From: Candidula unifasciata
Taxonomy: Eukaryota > Mollusca > Gastropoda > Stylommatophora > Geomitridae
Direction: 5' to 3'
Length of the DNA stretch: 64,000 nt
Assembly (NCBI GenBank): GCA_905116865.2
Contig: CAJHNH020001158.1
Span: 262,001-326,000 of the forward strand
Shown: piece after piece, positions 27,901 through 43,400 of the stretch
How positions within the stretch are numbered: the first letter of the stretch is position 1
Layout of the letters: each line of letters starts with the position of its first letter
Translations under genes and position numbers: made by a program
The notes under the pieces: generated by a model
Databases searched by the model: none
What the model saw: the letters and a program-made list of their open reading frames with translations, nothing else
What the model was told of the DNA's origin: nothing

Positions 27901-30006
27901 TGGACTCACCTTTCATCTGATCATCCACACAGACCTTGATGAGTTTACACACAAGTTTTGCAGGCAGCTCCTGATTTATAAGGTCAATAACATAACCAGT
28001 ATAAAGTGGCAGTAGCTCAACACAGGGCCCTTTGTCCGTCTCTGGCAGAAGATCACAAACCTTGTCGAGAGCTGAGACTATTTCAGCCTGGAGATGTGGT
28101 TACAAACGTTATGCCAGTTATACTTTCGAAATTAGGAAAATCAGTGCAAGGGTAAATATTTCTTAAGGTTCTCCTTCCTTTTTATTTAAACTAGGATTAT
28201 GTAGCATTTCAAAAGATTAAGAATATTCTATGCAATGTATCTTTGTTTTGGTTGTTCAACTACTTCTGGACCTTGGTCTTGTTCCAGAATGAGTTCTGCA
28301 TACACATCCATTTTACAGATCTAGTTTTTTTTTGTATGCAGATTGTTGGTTCCTTGCGTCTTTGGTAGATGCACTCCAGTTTAAAAGAAAACACCTCACT
28401 AATCTTGATAAATAAGAGTGAATCATTGCAGAGTCAAAGGATCAACATGAACTTATGTGGAAACAGCAGAGATATAGCTAACCTCTTATTGAATCTTCAT
28501 CTTCACGTTCACCTGCTGTTAACTTCAGTGAAAAGTTCTAGCTGTTCGCTCACCTCTGGACTTTAGTCTTGCCGCAGGACCTTAGTGTTGAATGAACGTC
28601 TATTTTGCAGATCTTATTTATATGCAGACTGTTGGTTCCCTGTCTCTCAGGCAGATGCACTCCAACTTTGAAGAAAACCCCCTAATTAGTCAACTCTTAT
28701 GACATGCTTGTTGAGGAGGCAGTGGGTCTGTTCTTGTTTTCCCCCACAATGGGGCCCCAGAACACACACTTGGAAATTTACTAAATCTATAACTAGCAAC
28801 TGTCTGCTCAAGGCTTTATAATTTCCAGTGAATTCTTCTGTCATGATGTCTCATTTGTGCCTAGTCACCTATTTTCATCCTGTCCTATCAGCTGATAGGT
28901 CAACGCCTACTTTTTTTTTTTCAACACAGGCTACCATTATTCACCTTCCAGTTAACTAGCACCCCAACAGTTATATAGCAGAATGATGAACACAGAAGTA
29001 CACCTCAGAAAATATGGCCAGTGTGGCCTGGTCATTTGCGAGTAGTGAAAAACCATATTTAATTAACTGGAAAATATGAGTAAGACTTAGGGTGAGCTGC
29101 AGGCATTATCAAAGGATAGGAGGACAGCGTGAGTTGGTTGAGAGCCTATGCTCTATTGGCAGACAAAGGATTGAAACACAAGAGGACCTGAAATGTATGA
29201 AATTCATTTTTATCATTACTATTATTTAGCACTGAAAAAAAATGCATTTAACCAAAGGTTCACACTGCTATCATCATCTTGAGAAAACTATCTGCTGGAC
29301 CCGAAACCAGGGCCCCATTTGGGGGGGGGGGGGGGGGGGGGGTGTAGAGAATAGATGTGCTGTCCTTTAACAAACATGTCATAAAAGCTGAATATTTCAG
29401 TTTGCTGAAATCACAAATGTTGAGCTCAAAGGCACAGATATCACAGCCTAGCTGTAAAACACAACACAGTGAGTTAATGGAGCAACCTTGAAAGAAATTT
29501 TCCCATAAAGAGAGCTGGTTACAATGATTAGAAATGGCAAATCCACAATTGCTGGTATGTCGACAGAAGGGAAATAATAGAGTATGCCGTGACAACAGGA
29601 ATGTTAGAGGGAAGACAAGCAGCAAAACAACACATAAAATTAAGTCCAATAAATTTTCAACAAGTCTTCTCTGTTTTTCCCCCCTGAAATTCTTCCAGAT
29701 TGCCCCCTCCACACCCGTTTCTTTTTTTAAATTTCACTTTCTCTAATTGAACTTATTCTCTAATCACCCCCCCCCCCCCCCACTAATCCAGCATCCCCAT
29801 TTACACAATCAGCTATTCCCACACCACAACAAATCCAACAAACTCATTTGCATTTTTGGCTACTATTCTCCTCCCTCTCTCAAACCTGATCAGGAAAACT
29901 GGATTTAAACTACCTGTCACATTTTTCTCTTAATCCCCCCCCCCCCCCCCTTCCCTCCCCCCATGCACAGAGAGAGAGAGAGAAAAAAGAGAGAGAGAAA
30001 GAAAAA

Positions 30007-30063
<57 letters not shown>

Positions 30064-33000
30064 ACAAAGTAATACATGCACATTCACAAACAATACCTGT
30101 GTGGCGTTCTCCTTTAAAATATTCTCCAGAAGAAGCGTCACTGACTCACACAGAGCACACAGTTCTGTCTTCTGCTTGCCCACCTCAGGTGCTGCCATCT
30201 TCAGCACTGGTGCTGCCACATGTGGCAGGGCTTCTGTAGCATACAGTACAAGACTGAATGTAAAGTCTATTTTTGATGAAATTCTCAGTGTAAAGCATAC
30301 TATGTATGGAATTATCAAAACAGAATCTTGATGGAATTCTCAATGTAAAGCAAACATTTGATTAAATGTTCAATGTAAAGCACTATACATGACATTCTCA
30401 ATGTAAAGCATATACACACTTGATAAACTGCTCAATGAAAAGCATAGTCCGTATGACATTCTCAATGCAGAATTTTTTTTAGCTTTGTGTGCATTGATCA
30501 CTTATTTGGTAAACAGGATGTCTCTTAAAGATTAATATTTTACATTTTCTTCTGTTTTCAACCTTAAATTGGTGGCTGACACATCATTGCTGTTTACAGC
30601 TAAGCTTTGATATCTGTATCTATTAGACTAACACATCCAATTTTAGAAAAATTCTGAATTAGTTGCCTTTTACGAAATGCTGGTTAAAAGCAGTAGTGTA
30701 TCGATTTGTATCTCCCCCAAAAACTGGGAGTTTTACACCTGACATGTCAAAACACATTTTTTTTTCTAAATAGTTGTATTAGTTCATCTCTGTTTTCATG
30801 TGCTATTAAAGACTTTCTAGTTACAATATCCACAAAACAAGAACAAGACTGCCTGGAAAATCAGAGATTCATGTCATTTTAAACTACTAGAGATAAACTA
30901 CAACCAAAGTCTGTGTGGAGGTGTCCCACTGACTCTATGTTATAGAAGTAGCAAGTCTGTTTCTTCTTTTTCTGTTTACATCCACACCTCACATTTCAAA
31001 TCTTATTCACATCCACACTGGACATCACACATTTTATTTATATCTACAACACACATCACACATATTATTTATATCCACAACACACATCACACATCTTATT
31101 TATATCTACAACACACATCACACATCTTATTTATATCTACAACACACATCACACATCTTATTTATATCTACTCCAAACCATTGCTAACTAGCTGTTTTTC
31201 ACACACCCCATTTACATCCACACCAGACATCACACATCTTATTCACATCTAAATCAGACATCACACACCGTATTCACATCCACACCAGACATCACACATT
31301 TCATTCACATCCACACCAGACATCGCACATCTCATTTAAATCCTCAATAGACATCACACATCTCAATCACATCCACACCAGATGTCACACATCTCATTTA
31401 CTACCATACCAGATAAGCACATCTTATTTACATCCACATCAGATATCACCCATTTATTTTACATACACACCAGATATCACACAAAATATTTACACCCACA
31501 TAAAATATCACAAATCCTAATTATGTAAACACAACTTACCATGCTTGCTGGGTGGGCAAAAACTGAGCACCTTACATAGTTTTTCAGGCTGCAGTTCTCC
31601 TATCAACAACTGAACAACCAGAGGTTCATATGTCTCAACCATAATTACACACTGCTGGCTCCAGTTTGTCGGCAGTATCTTACACACCTTATCTAGAACA
31701 GCCTCGATTTCAGTCTGTAGAAAACACAAGAAGATCTCTACTCACTGCAACATCAGCAAGGGGAAAACAATCAGCAGGATGCCTTCGGCATGAATTCTTC
31801 TTCTTTGCATTCAATAGCTGTGAATTCTGCAGAAAGTTCTGGCTGTTCATCCACTTCTGGACTTTAGTCTTGTTCCAGAATTTAAGTTTTGCATGCACAT
31901 CCATTTTACACATCTGGTTTATTTGTATGTAGACTGTTGGTTCCTTGCCTCTCAGGCAGATGCGCTCTGACTTCAAAGGAGAATTCTATGACATATTGGT
32001 TAGGTGGGGGCAGTAGTTCTATCTCACTCCAAGAGGGCCCCGGAACTCGCATGTGGAAGCAGGACTTAACATAAACTATGACTACAAATTTTGACAAATC
32101 TACAGGAAAAGACACATAAATACAACTAACCATTTCAATCAGTCTTTATCAATGCGGCATTGTTCATTTTTAACTGTCACAGCTTCCCCCAGTTTCAGTA
32201 AACACCTACATAGTAATGCACCTGATATCATCATCATCATCCTGTAACACTACGTGTCGTTGTGTCACCAGTTACTGTTGACTGACTGATCAGCTTTCTC
32301 CACCTTTGGCAGTCAGTTGCGTTAGACTTCATGGTTGCATGCCTGAGCTCTGTCCAGTAAGTCAGGTTCTGTAACCAGGTCTTTCTTGGTCTGCCTGTTC
32401 TCCTCCTTCCTTCTACTGAGCCCTGCAGTATTGTTTCTGAGAGGTCATTAAATCTTTTTACATGTCCATACAATTTAATTTTCTTTGCCTTTTCACTGAT
32501 AAGATACACTGAAATATACCAGTCATTAAATTCTGCAATGTGCAGTTTATATCTGTCCGCAATATCTAGAACTTACAGCAGGACATGAAAAGCTGTCTAC
32601 TTTACTTTTGTTTTACACATGGACCAAGAGAAAGTTAACAAGCTAGTATGCTCTAAAGGTAAAGATACCAGAATGTAATTTTCTGACCATTAATGTCATC
32701 ATTGGTTTTCTGGATGGGCGAATGCAATAGAAAAATGTATGTGCCAACATCACAAGAAATGACTTTAGAAAAAAAAACAAAAACTCAGAAATCATACCCT
32801 TGTACTCAAGGATTAAGAAACACTTAAAAGCATTCAGCAACTTTTAAATCAAAGAGTCACAATTCAATGAAGACAACTATTCAAATATAAATTTAAGAAC
32901 CAAATTTGCTTACCTGTGTAGAGTTTTCATTCAATAAACTTTCCAGAGATGTGACCAAATCTTTGCATATATCACACACTTCATCATTTGGCTGTTGGGG

Positions 33001-36000
33001 CTGGGTCTTTGCTTGTGAGACAGCTATTAGGACATACACATTATTTAACTTAACAATGGTAATATTTTCATTATTAAAATTATTTAATTAATCAAGTATT
33101 AAAGAAGTTAAAGGTACTTCCCAAAAAATGCATATACAAAAGAGGTGAATGGGTACAAAGCATTCGGCAGACGAAGAAGATATTGGAGAGACAACAAACA
33201 GGGAGACCTGCAAACACTAGGAGTCACCAATTAGAAAGAGAAGGTCAAGGTCAATCACAGATGTGAATGGAGACAGGTGAAATCTGCAACCAAGGAGAAG
33301 GGGGTAGGAAAAGAATAAGCAGAACGAAATGAGAACAGCTTAAGTTAAGTAAAAGCAGCATTTTACAAATTGTAAAATATTTAATGATACAATCCACAGA
33401 CTGTAGAATATTCTATGTTTTTTCTTCTTCTTTTCATTTTTTCTGTGGTTTTTCAGATTAAAAGGCCATGGGCAACGTGGGCAACTATAAGTCTGTGGTG
33501 CAACTCATGTCTTCTGTTTGTTGTATGCGAAAGTCACTGAGGTGTGTAAAGACAATGAAGCCTGGGTTTTGTGAAGCACAGGTACACATGGGCATGCATG
33601 TTGTGTTGATGGGTTGTACATGTAAACAACTGAGCCACTTAAAGTTGTGAAACAGAGGTTGCTTGGTATTCACGGGGAACTGCAAACACCCAGAGTTGTG
33701 TGGGGAATGTGAGATCCACATGGAGCTGGCAGTTTCTGGCAGTAGTGCATGCTACTTGAGGGAGTCGCTCTTCATTCATTTTAAATGTGTTGGTGTGTGT
33801 GCAAACTGTTCAAGTCCGATGGGCACATGGACTTTGTTGAAGCTCGGCTGAACTATCTGGAGGACTGTGATGGATCATGAGTTGGACTTTGGAATTTTGT
33901 CAGAGTGATTTTCTAAAATAGACCTGTTATCGGCCATGCGTGTGAGGTTAGCACAGTTGCATCTATGTGGCATGCTGGTTGAAGAGGTGTCATTAAGTGC
34001 AACAGAAGGTGCTGTGGTAACTTTGTGTGTGCTAGCCAGCATGGAGCTGTGATTAGGAGGTATCGGGAACTGGTCAGAGTCAATTAGTTATGTGGATTGC
34101 TGTGGTTAACTTGAGGTCGATCAGTGATTCTTAAATGAGCGACTAATTAGCAGATGGGAAGTCTGGATTCCTTTTACCAAGAACTGTCAGAGGACTGTCA
34201 CTGCACATCAGGCAGGTGCCTCTGCGCGATCGGGCGTGAGTCGCCCGTAGCAGCCATCTTGTACATAGTTCAACAGGGTGTTTTGTCCCATGTTCTGGAG
34301 ACTGCCAATGTTGGCAGGAGTGTTAGACTGAGTGAGTAACTGATCACCAATTCACTGCTGTTGCAATGTGTTTGTCCATAAAAAAGAGACTGATCACACT
34401 TATCACATCACACTTTGAGTAGTCTAGTGTATCAGAACATTCCCAGACAGTGTCAGTGGTTAGGAGAGGACATGTAAACTGTGCCAAACATATTGTGGCA
34501 GTTAACGGGTCCCTTGTGCCTGGGTTATTGTGGTGTCTCTCCTCGCTCTCCTATAGAAACCCAACAGTCATTTCATTGTCTGAGGGAGCTCTTTTATGTG
34601 ACTGAAGCAAATTAAATACCCCAGATACTTGGCAGAATGTGTTACATCTCTAAGGACGCAAAAGAAGTACTTGAGGATTCTTACCCAAAGCTAATGGTCA
34701 AAGTTTGATACATTAGAGCCTAGCATATACCACAACATCCAGTTTAAGAATGGAGGTGGAGGCGATCACTGCAGCTGTCCACTGGTTAGAGAACATGGCA
34801 CGCACGCATGCGCACACACACACACACACTTGAAATAAAAACAGGTCTGCGACAGGGATATCTTTTGTCGCCTCCCCTATTTTGACTGGCAGTAGACTGG
34901 ATTATGAAGACAGTAACTGCTGACACTAAGATTGTAATTTAGTGGACCCCTACAAAACAGCTTGATGATCTGGATGATATTTCTTTTCTGTCCTGTTTAC
35001 TGAATCAGATGCAAGATAAACTAAATTTACTTATGCACGATCACAGCAGCTAGGTCTGAAAATCCATAAAGGAAAGACAAAGATAATGAGAATAAGTCAG
35101 GCAAATTGTAACGTGGTTTCTCTTAATGGCACCCCATTCCAAGACATGAAGTCGTACACCTATTTGGGCCGTAATGTAGATAAAGATGGGGAACTGATAG
35201 AGAATACAAAAGGTAAGAGGAGTTTTCATAGCACCAGGGAATTTATGAGGGTCAAAAGAAATAAAAAGATATACTAAAGTTAAAATTTTTAATTTTAATG
35301 TCAAATCAGTACTTTTTATGTCTTTGCACTGGAACCCACAGGGGCATAGAAATAAAGGAAGGCCAAAAAATACATGAAGAAGAGAGCTGGAGAATCAAGT
35401 TAGAAAGATGGGGAGGACACGGGTAGAACTGCATGCGATAGCAAGGGATAGAACGACTTGGCGTGAGTTGGTTGGGGGCCAATGCTCCATTGGGGGCTAG
35501 AAAGGCAAAAGAAGAATTGAGCTATCTTATTTTGGGAGCTGGTAAACCATTCTTATTTCTTGAATGTTTGCATTTCATGTTTTGTCAGGTGAGACTTGAA
35601 TACTGGTATTTATTAGAATGAAGTGAAATTAGTATGTTTCAAACATCAACAAAACCATGTGTATTGATTGTGGAGACATGAAATGTGTTTACCTATCCAG
35701 GGGACTGACCACCCAGGAAACAGGTGGGGAAGGGGAAAACCATGAGAGTATATGATTAACTGTCACTGGACAGCCTGCACAGATAATGTTTTGGATTTTC
35801 AGCACATAACCTGCTACCACAATTCTGTGTAAAAACATGTCAGCCACTTCTGAAGTCTGAGTGAAGACAGACAACAGACTTGGGACCTCAACTTTCATGA
35901 GAGAACATGAGAGTGAAGACTGTAGGATATTAGTGTAAGACAAAAGATTTTCAGAACAGTAATTTCACCTAGTCTCTGGGTAATAAGATCGGACGCCTGT

Positions 36001-37215
36001 GTGTATTGTTGCTCACATAAAAAACACTTGGCAGTTGGAAATCGAAAAGAGTACAAGTTTGTGCACTGTGCTGAGATTCTTCGGACTCAGATTTGAGTTA
36101 GAAGTAGAACGGAGCACTTATGGATTACCACCCTTGTGTTATGATGTTAATCTGTTGTGTAAACAAACAAACACACACACACACATGCCGTAACTAAAAA
36201 GATTCATGAAAAAAGAGAGAAAGCAGGAAGATTCTTGACAGCCGTGTGTCAAGGCATGGAGTGGTGTCAACATATGAGCTGATGGATAAATGCTGTTAGA
36301 GATAGCAGGTTGTAGAGGAACATGATCACCAGTGCCAGTCAGCAAGGAACTTGATAATTTCAGTTATACAAGAGGGCTTCAAATGAAAAAAACTGCGACA
36401 GAAATTACAACAACCATGCCATTGCCTAGCCACCTGTTTGTTAAGCATGTGTCCCCATACTGGACCCATACTGTGACAATTCGCCAATAAATTTCTATAG
36501 GTTTCACCCTTTCACTGATAATTTAAAAAAAATGATAACATAATGTTGATCCTCTTTAGTGCATGTCAAAAGTGGGGTAGCCATCTTTAAACTGTTATTA
36601 TGACATCATCATATTTGCCTGCATCGTGATGACACATGCTTAGCACTCTTGCTATCCTTAACTACAAAACTTAAAACTGACATTACACAATAAAAGCATA
36701 GTTATCATAATGTCTATAATACCTTTAACATTTTTATCTGAAGCCAAAAACATCCTCGGTTCTTTAACTCACCCAGTTTCTGTGACTGACAAAAGGAAAG
36801 AGCTTCACAAATTTGCTCAGGCTTTAATTCTGCTAGTAACAGCTGGACAATCAGAGGAACATACTGACTGACCAAGGTCTTACATTCCTGGCTATAATTC
36901 TGTGGCAACTCGTTACATATGCCTTGCAGGATAGCAACAATTTCAGCCTGAGAAAAAAAAATTAGAGAACCAATTGTTGTTAGATTACAACACAAAAACA
37001 CAATATAGGTTGGCTTTAATGCACCCACAGCTATTACTGCAAATATTACGCAATGAGGTCCCAACCTCTTTCACGGTGTGACTCTCATACAGTTATCTCA
37101 AAGCCAGAAGAACATGTTTTTTTTTTTAAGCCATCTGCCACAGAAATCAAATTCTGGTGTTATGAAGATTGTGAAATTATTAAATGCACCCAGTAACCAC
37201 TAAGCCAAAGAGCTT

Positions 37216-37253
<38 letters not shown>

Positions 37254-37421
37254 ATGATGAAGATTTTAGTTAGTCTTCTCATAATGTCAACATCATGTAT
37301 GTCTTACAAATGGCTTACATTCATCACAATTATCAGGTGCCATGCCGGTGAGATGGGTTTCTGTAAGGGCACAGAAGGTACTGGGGGACTTAGTAAGTTA
37401 ACCAACGTGTAGTTGGGATTG

Positions 37422-37468
<47 letters not shown>

Positions 37469-40400
37469 ACTAGAGGCTGACTGATGGGATGTTAGTCAGT
37501 GATACTTCTATGAGTGGCTAGGATAGCATATGGTAGGTCTAGAGTCTCCAAGAGGTACATCTATCTTCAGTCCCAAAGGTGGCGGGGTCGTTAAGAGAAC
37601 GAACCGCCAGGAGATTGTCACTGCACATCACATAGGTGTATCTGCGCGGTCGGGTGTGAGTTGCCACGTAGCAGGCACATGGGACACAGTTTGCTAGGGT
37701 GTTTCATCCATGTCTAGAGTGACCGCTGATGTGAATACTGGGAAGGTAGTAGAAGATCTCAGTTTGTGCCATCATTCATCATTTCATCTTCGTCGTAATG
37801 TTTCGACCACAATAAAGACTTAAGCACTATGAAGGATAATAACTGGCATGGTGTATTATGTTATCATACTCGTAGAGAATGTTGGTGGTTATTTAAGGAC
37901 ATGTTAACTTGTTGCCTGTGCCTTGATTATAGTGGTGCTCTTGTTTGGGTTGACCCTCCATTACGCCAGTTATAATCACTATCGTCATGTGCTGTGCCAA
38001 GGAGAGTGGGCAGTTTGATTGGTGGATAGAGGGAATCCAGTGTGTAGGTGAGAGGACAGACACTGATTGACATTTATATATATACTTATTCCCCTAAAAA
38101 TCTGGCCAGCGTGTGATGCCTCTGATAGATCACAAGCATCCGTATTGCAAATACACTTTATAAATCCAAGGTGCAAGCTTGGATGTTGGCAGCAGACCTT
38201 CTTGTGCTGCTTTTGACAGTGGTATTGACAGCTGATTGTTCAGAAAGCAATGGCAAACTACTGAACATAAAACTTCCGTATTTTAGCAGAACTGGTACGA
38301 AATCATTTGGTAGGAATGTGCATGAGATATAGTTTCTTTCAGGCAGACCTTGAAAATAGCGAGGTTCTTTAAAGGATCTGCTACTTAATGATGGTCCAAA
38401 CTAAAACTTATTCTACTTCAAGTTTACTGGCTGTAAAATCCAGCGCAAAAATTCTGGCTGTCCGTCCCCACCTGGACTCTGGTGATCTTGTTTCAAAACC
38501 TGAGTTTTGCGTGCACATCTGTTTTACAGATCTGACTTATCTGTAAGACTGTTGGTTCCTTGTCTCTTAGGCAGAGACACTCAACCTTCGAAGGATACAC
38601 CCCTAAATAGTGGATTTTTATGACATGCTTGTTGGGGGTAGGGGAGGGGGGATATGGGTCTATCTTCCCCTTCCACCACAGGCCAACCCTAGAGAACCCA
38701 CACGATGAACAACTAAAGTAAATGCCAACTCAACCTGTACCTCTGTTGCATTCTTCTTAAGGGCATCCTCCACATATGAGACCACATATTTGCACAGAGA
38801 ACAAGTTATGTTACTTGTCAGCTTAGGTGTTTCTGATCTTGATTTAAACTGCAAAACACCTGAAAGAAAAAACAAAATGCATACATTATTTTATCCAACA
38901 TGATACAAAATATCACAATAATTAGATCATGTCCTCCAAGACTGTCCCAAATACAACATATCAAGGCAAAACTTTTGGCCAAGAGAAACATCGGTCCAAG
39001 TCAAACTTTACTGGTCGCTGAGCAAATTACAAAAGACAGTGAAGTTCATACTAGAGACAACATTGCAGATATAGAGAATTTATTTCAAACGACAGAAGAA
39101 GATGAAGAAGAGGAGAAGAAAAAGAAGAAGACGATAATTATGAAGCTAATGATGGTATGCTGAATTTGTTTCAAATTTTTTAACAGCTTGTTCATAGTCC
39201 ATGTTTCTGTGTTTTAAAGTAGTCGGCTGAGATACACAGCATTTCACAATTCTCCTTTTTAATGTGTTGTTTATCCTTTTAGATATTAATATTTTTCTCA
39301 TGTCAATGAAAATATTTTTAGTAACTCCTGTTCCCTTTTAAATTTTTAAATTTACATATTCCTACTGCCCCTGCGTGTTATCACATTTCAAGATAAGAGA
39401 AGTTTTTTTAAAACGTGTTCTAGAATATCCCCATTTACTGTAATATTCACTGTCCTTCCCTCCTTTCTGAAACATCAGATGACTGGCAAACAGCAATAAT
39501 TATACCAATATGGAAAAATAAAGGGAGTAAGAAAGAGTGCACTAATTACAGAGGAAGATCACAATTAAGCCACACAGGAAACAATGTAAGTGAAATTAAG
39601 TAAAAGAAGATTAAGACCATAAGTAGAAGAACAACTTTCAGAAGCCCAGATGGGTTTTAGACGTAACAGAGGCTGCACATACGTAATATTAACATTAAGA
39701 CAGTTGACAGAAAGAGCAACAGAGTATGATAAGACATGCAAAGTCCCATTTAGAGACCAGGAAAAAGCATTTGACAGAGTGGATGGGAAGATCTTGTGGA
39801 ACTGCTTAAGAAGAAAAAGAATCATCAAACATATAACTGAAGGGTGTAAAAACTTATATACATCAAGTAAAAGTTACATACGAACAAAAGCAAGTACATC
39901 GCAACCTTTTGAAGTAAATTCAGCAGTATGCCAGGGATGTGTGCTATCTACGCTGCTTTTTATAACATGCATCAACAATTTATGCAAAAAAGCAGAGAGC
40001 GAAGAAAAAATATCTCAGAATTGTTATTTGTAGATGATCAAGTATTTATAGCTGAAACAGAAGAGTGTTTACAGAACCATATAGACCAAGTCAATACTAA
40101 GTGAGAAATATAATATGAAGATAAGCATTGTTAAGACGGAAGTAATGGTAATAGGAATACAAGAAGAAACATAACAATTAAAGTAAATAACACAGAAATA
40201 AAACAAACAAGCGAATTTAAATACCTAGGGTCATTTTCCACCTCAGATGGAAGAATGGACAGAGAAATCAACACACGATGTGCAAAAGCAAATCAGGTAA
40301 TGGGACAGTTAACACTGCTTCTGACCTACTGAAAGATACACATGTCAACCAAAGCAAATCTCATAAGAACGGTTTTTTTGGCCGACTGTGCTTCCAGTGT

Positions 40401-43400
40401 CAGACTTGGACTCCTATTACAACTAATGAGGGAAAGATCGTAACAACAGAGATGAGATGTCTTAGGAGAGCTGACAGTGCAACAAAAAGAGATAAAATCA
40501 GGAATGAAGATATTAAAAGAACACTAGGATTGAAACCAGTCATACAATAAATTAAAAAACAACAAATGGGATGGTTTGGACAAGTGACGAGAATGTCCTG
40601 GTACTAACTGCCACACAGAGCCACGGTGAAGAAATATAATGAACACAAGATGAAGACCACACAAGATATGAAGCGACATCATCAAGAGCAGCCTAACAGA
40701 AATGAACAACAACTTGAACAATGCATTGGAAAAAGCGCATAAACGATCCTTACATCCCCAAAACCTTTCTGAGGTAAATGGTGGAAGAGAAGAAGAAGAA
40801 GTTCTCTCCTTTCTGATCTGCCTGAGAGGCGAGGAACCAATAATCTGTATACAAAACAATAGATCTGTAAAACAGATGTGCATGCACAACAAGTTCTGGA
40901 ACAAAACTAAAGCCCTGAAGTGGACAAACAACCAGAACTTTCCACCTGAGTTTACAGCGGGTGTACACTAAGAGGAGCAGCTGGCCGAACGGTTAGGTTG
41001 GAATCAAAATAAAATTCTCATCTTCACACTTCGTGGCGACAGCACTAGCCACGCGGCTGTAAATCCTCAGGCTCAAAGATCCCCGTGCCTACTCTGCAAA
41101 AAGTGGTATAATAAATGCAATAATCGGCAGTTTTTTTGTTTGTTTGTTGGAAGAACATTAAGAAGACCCAACCCAAAATGGGTACCAAGAATTGTTCCGG
41201 TTAGAAAAAGTGGCAGGTCTGATGCTGACCACATCACCCACTGAGTGCCGATTGGTCTTTAGAAATGGGTCTAGCAACAGAAATGCCAAAGGCATGGAAA
41301 AGGACCTTTACTTGTAAACTGCTAAAATAAACAAATACAGTCAAACGCACATACTTGTTGCATTCTTGCAAAGACCCAGCATGCTGCAGATGGACTTAGG
41401 ATCCATGTCATTCACAAAAACGTGGATTAACTGAGACGAATACTTTGTAACAAAATCTCTACATTGGCCGTTGATGGGTGCTGGGAGGCGATTGCAGAAA
41501 TCGTCGATCAGAAGTTTCTCCAGCTTCTCCTGAAAAGAGATATGTTAGTATACAGTTGGTTAATCGTAGCAAGCCACAGAGTAGGTTCTTAAAAAATACA
41601 CTAACTTCATTGTACTCAGCACTCTGAGAGTACTCAAACATTGATGCAATGCTCAGATTTTTCAAGAGGGAAAATGGAAATTGGACAAACTAAAGATTTA
41701 ACTCATTTAGACTGAAGCAATTGATGATGTGTTTGTTGAACTCTTTTACCTTATCAATCCATCAATCAATCAGGCGCCGTCTCACAGTGAAGGTTGGTTG
41801 CAATTGATCTCCAACATGCCCTGTCTCTTGTCCTGGTTGTACACTCTCAGAAATCTAGCCAGTTATTTTAATGCCCTAATTAGGTATATGTGTCGCTACA
41901 TCTGTGACAGTCAGGTGATCACATTTTATATTCACTGTGACTGTTGCTACCCTTGGGAATATCCTGCAAAATCTTCTGGTGCTTAAAGAGTTAACCACTT
42001 AGCCATGGAGAACCCAAACAGAAACATTCAGGAACAACAATATGTGAGGTATCAGTGAAGACGTGAGAAGCACAGTGACCTATACTTTAATAAACACAAA
42101 AATTTATCGACAATAAGGATGATTTAATGGCCATAATAGTTTACATACATAAAAGGTTATACAAGGAGTATTCAGAAAGTAATCCATGTCTTTGCTTTTC
42201 TAACAAAATATTTGTGCAAAATGTAACAATTTCACTCACAAACTAATTCCTTATGCACATCCTTTTTGTCTATATTATCTCTGCCCCCTAAGACGGCTTT
42301 GAGCCAACGCAAAGTGAGCACACGTGCACCTACTTTTTCCGCAACCATAAATGTTATGAAAATTTTTTGTTCCTAACACACATTGTTCACATCTACTAGT
42401 TTAAAGGATTTGTATAGATGATTTTGCTGTTAGAATACGCTGCCATTTTTAATATCTTCTTTTTCAGCGTTCTGAACCCTTGAGGTTCATTGCTGAAGAT
42501 ATCACCCGCCTTCATTTATCTCTCTGGTTGGCCTTTTCTTTCGAGTTGGGGGGGGGGGGGGGGGGAGGGAGGGCTATGTGGTCTCGAGGTATGGAATCGG
42601 CCTTGAGTGCTGGAGGTCCCGGGCTCAACCCCGGCTGGATTTTTCACCTGGACTTTTCGTTATTCCCCTGATCTCTGGGTAGTAAGATCGGATGCCTGGT
42701 GTATTTTTGCTCACGTAACAAATCCCTTGGCAGTTGCAAATCGATAAGAGCAGCCTTACGCCACTGCCAGGGCAAAATTTTGAGTTAAAAATCTTCGCAG
42801 TGTTTCAGGATCCTTACCGGTGCAACGGAGTTCGTGCACAGCGCTGAGTTAGAAGTTTAACAGAGCACTTATGGGTTACACCTGTGTAACATGATGTTGA
42901 TCCGTCGACTAAACTAAACTAAATTTCCAGTTGGTTACACCAAGTGTTTGTAGGTCAGTCTAGATGTTATCTCTCCATCGTCTTCTTGGTCTGCCTCATA
43001 GTCAAAGACCATTCTGCTCCCTTGTGTATACAGTTTTTACTGCTCTGTCATTTGATATTCTCTCAGTATGCCCAAGCCATTTCAGTCCATTATATCTCAT
43101 GATGCCTGTGATCAATGGTGATTTAAACAGCCTGTGATCAATGGTGATTTAAATAGACTATGAATTTCGTTGTTGCTTTTAGCTTTCCATTCACTACTGT
43201 TTGCATCTCTGATGGGGCCAAAGATTTGTCGTAAGACTCCCTTTTTCAAAAATCTGTAATAAGGCTTCATCTCTTTTAGTTGTGCTCCAAGTTTCAGAGC
43301 CATATAATACGGCTGGTGTAATCAACGTTTTATATATTTTGATCTTAGTGTTGTGAAACAGAGATCTTGACTTTAGCAGATGTTGAAGGGCACAGTATAC

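Noticed and set aside
31000..31500. CRISPR-like spaced repeat
   Set aside because: Units are contiguous without unique spacers, and the DNA is eukaryotic.
42573..42660. Functional tRNA gene
   Set aside because: Only box-like motifs are present; no complete cloverleaf could be drawn, and it continues into a SINE-E body.
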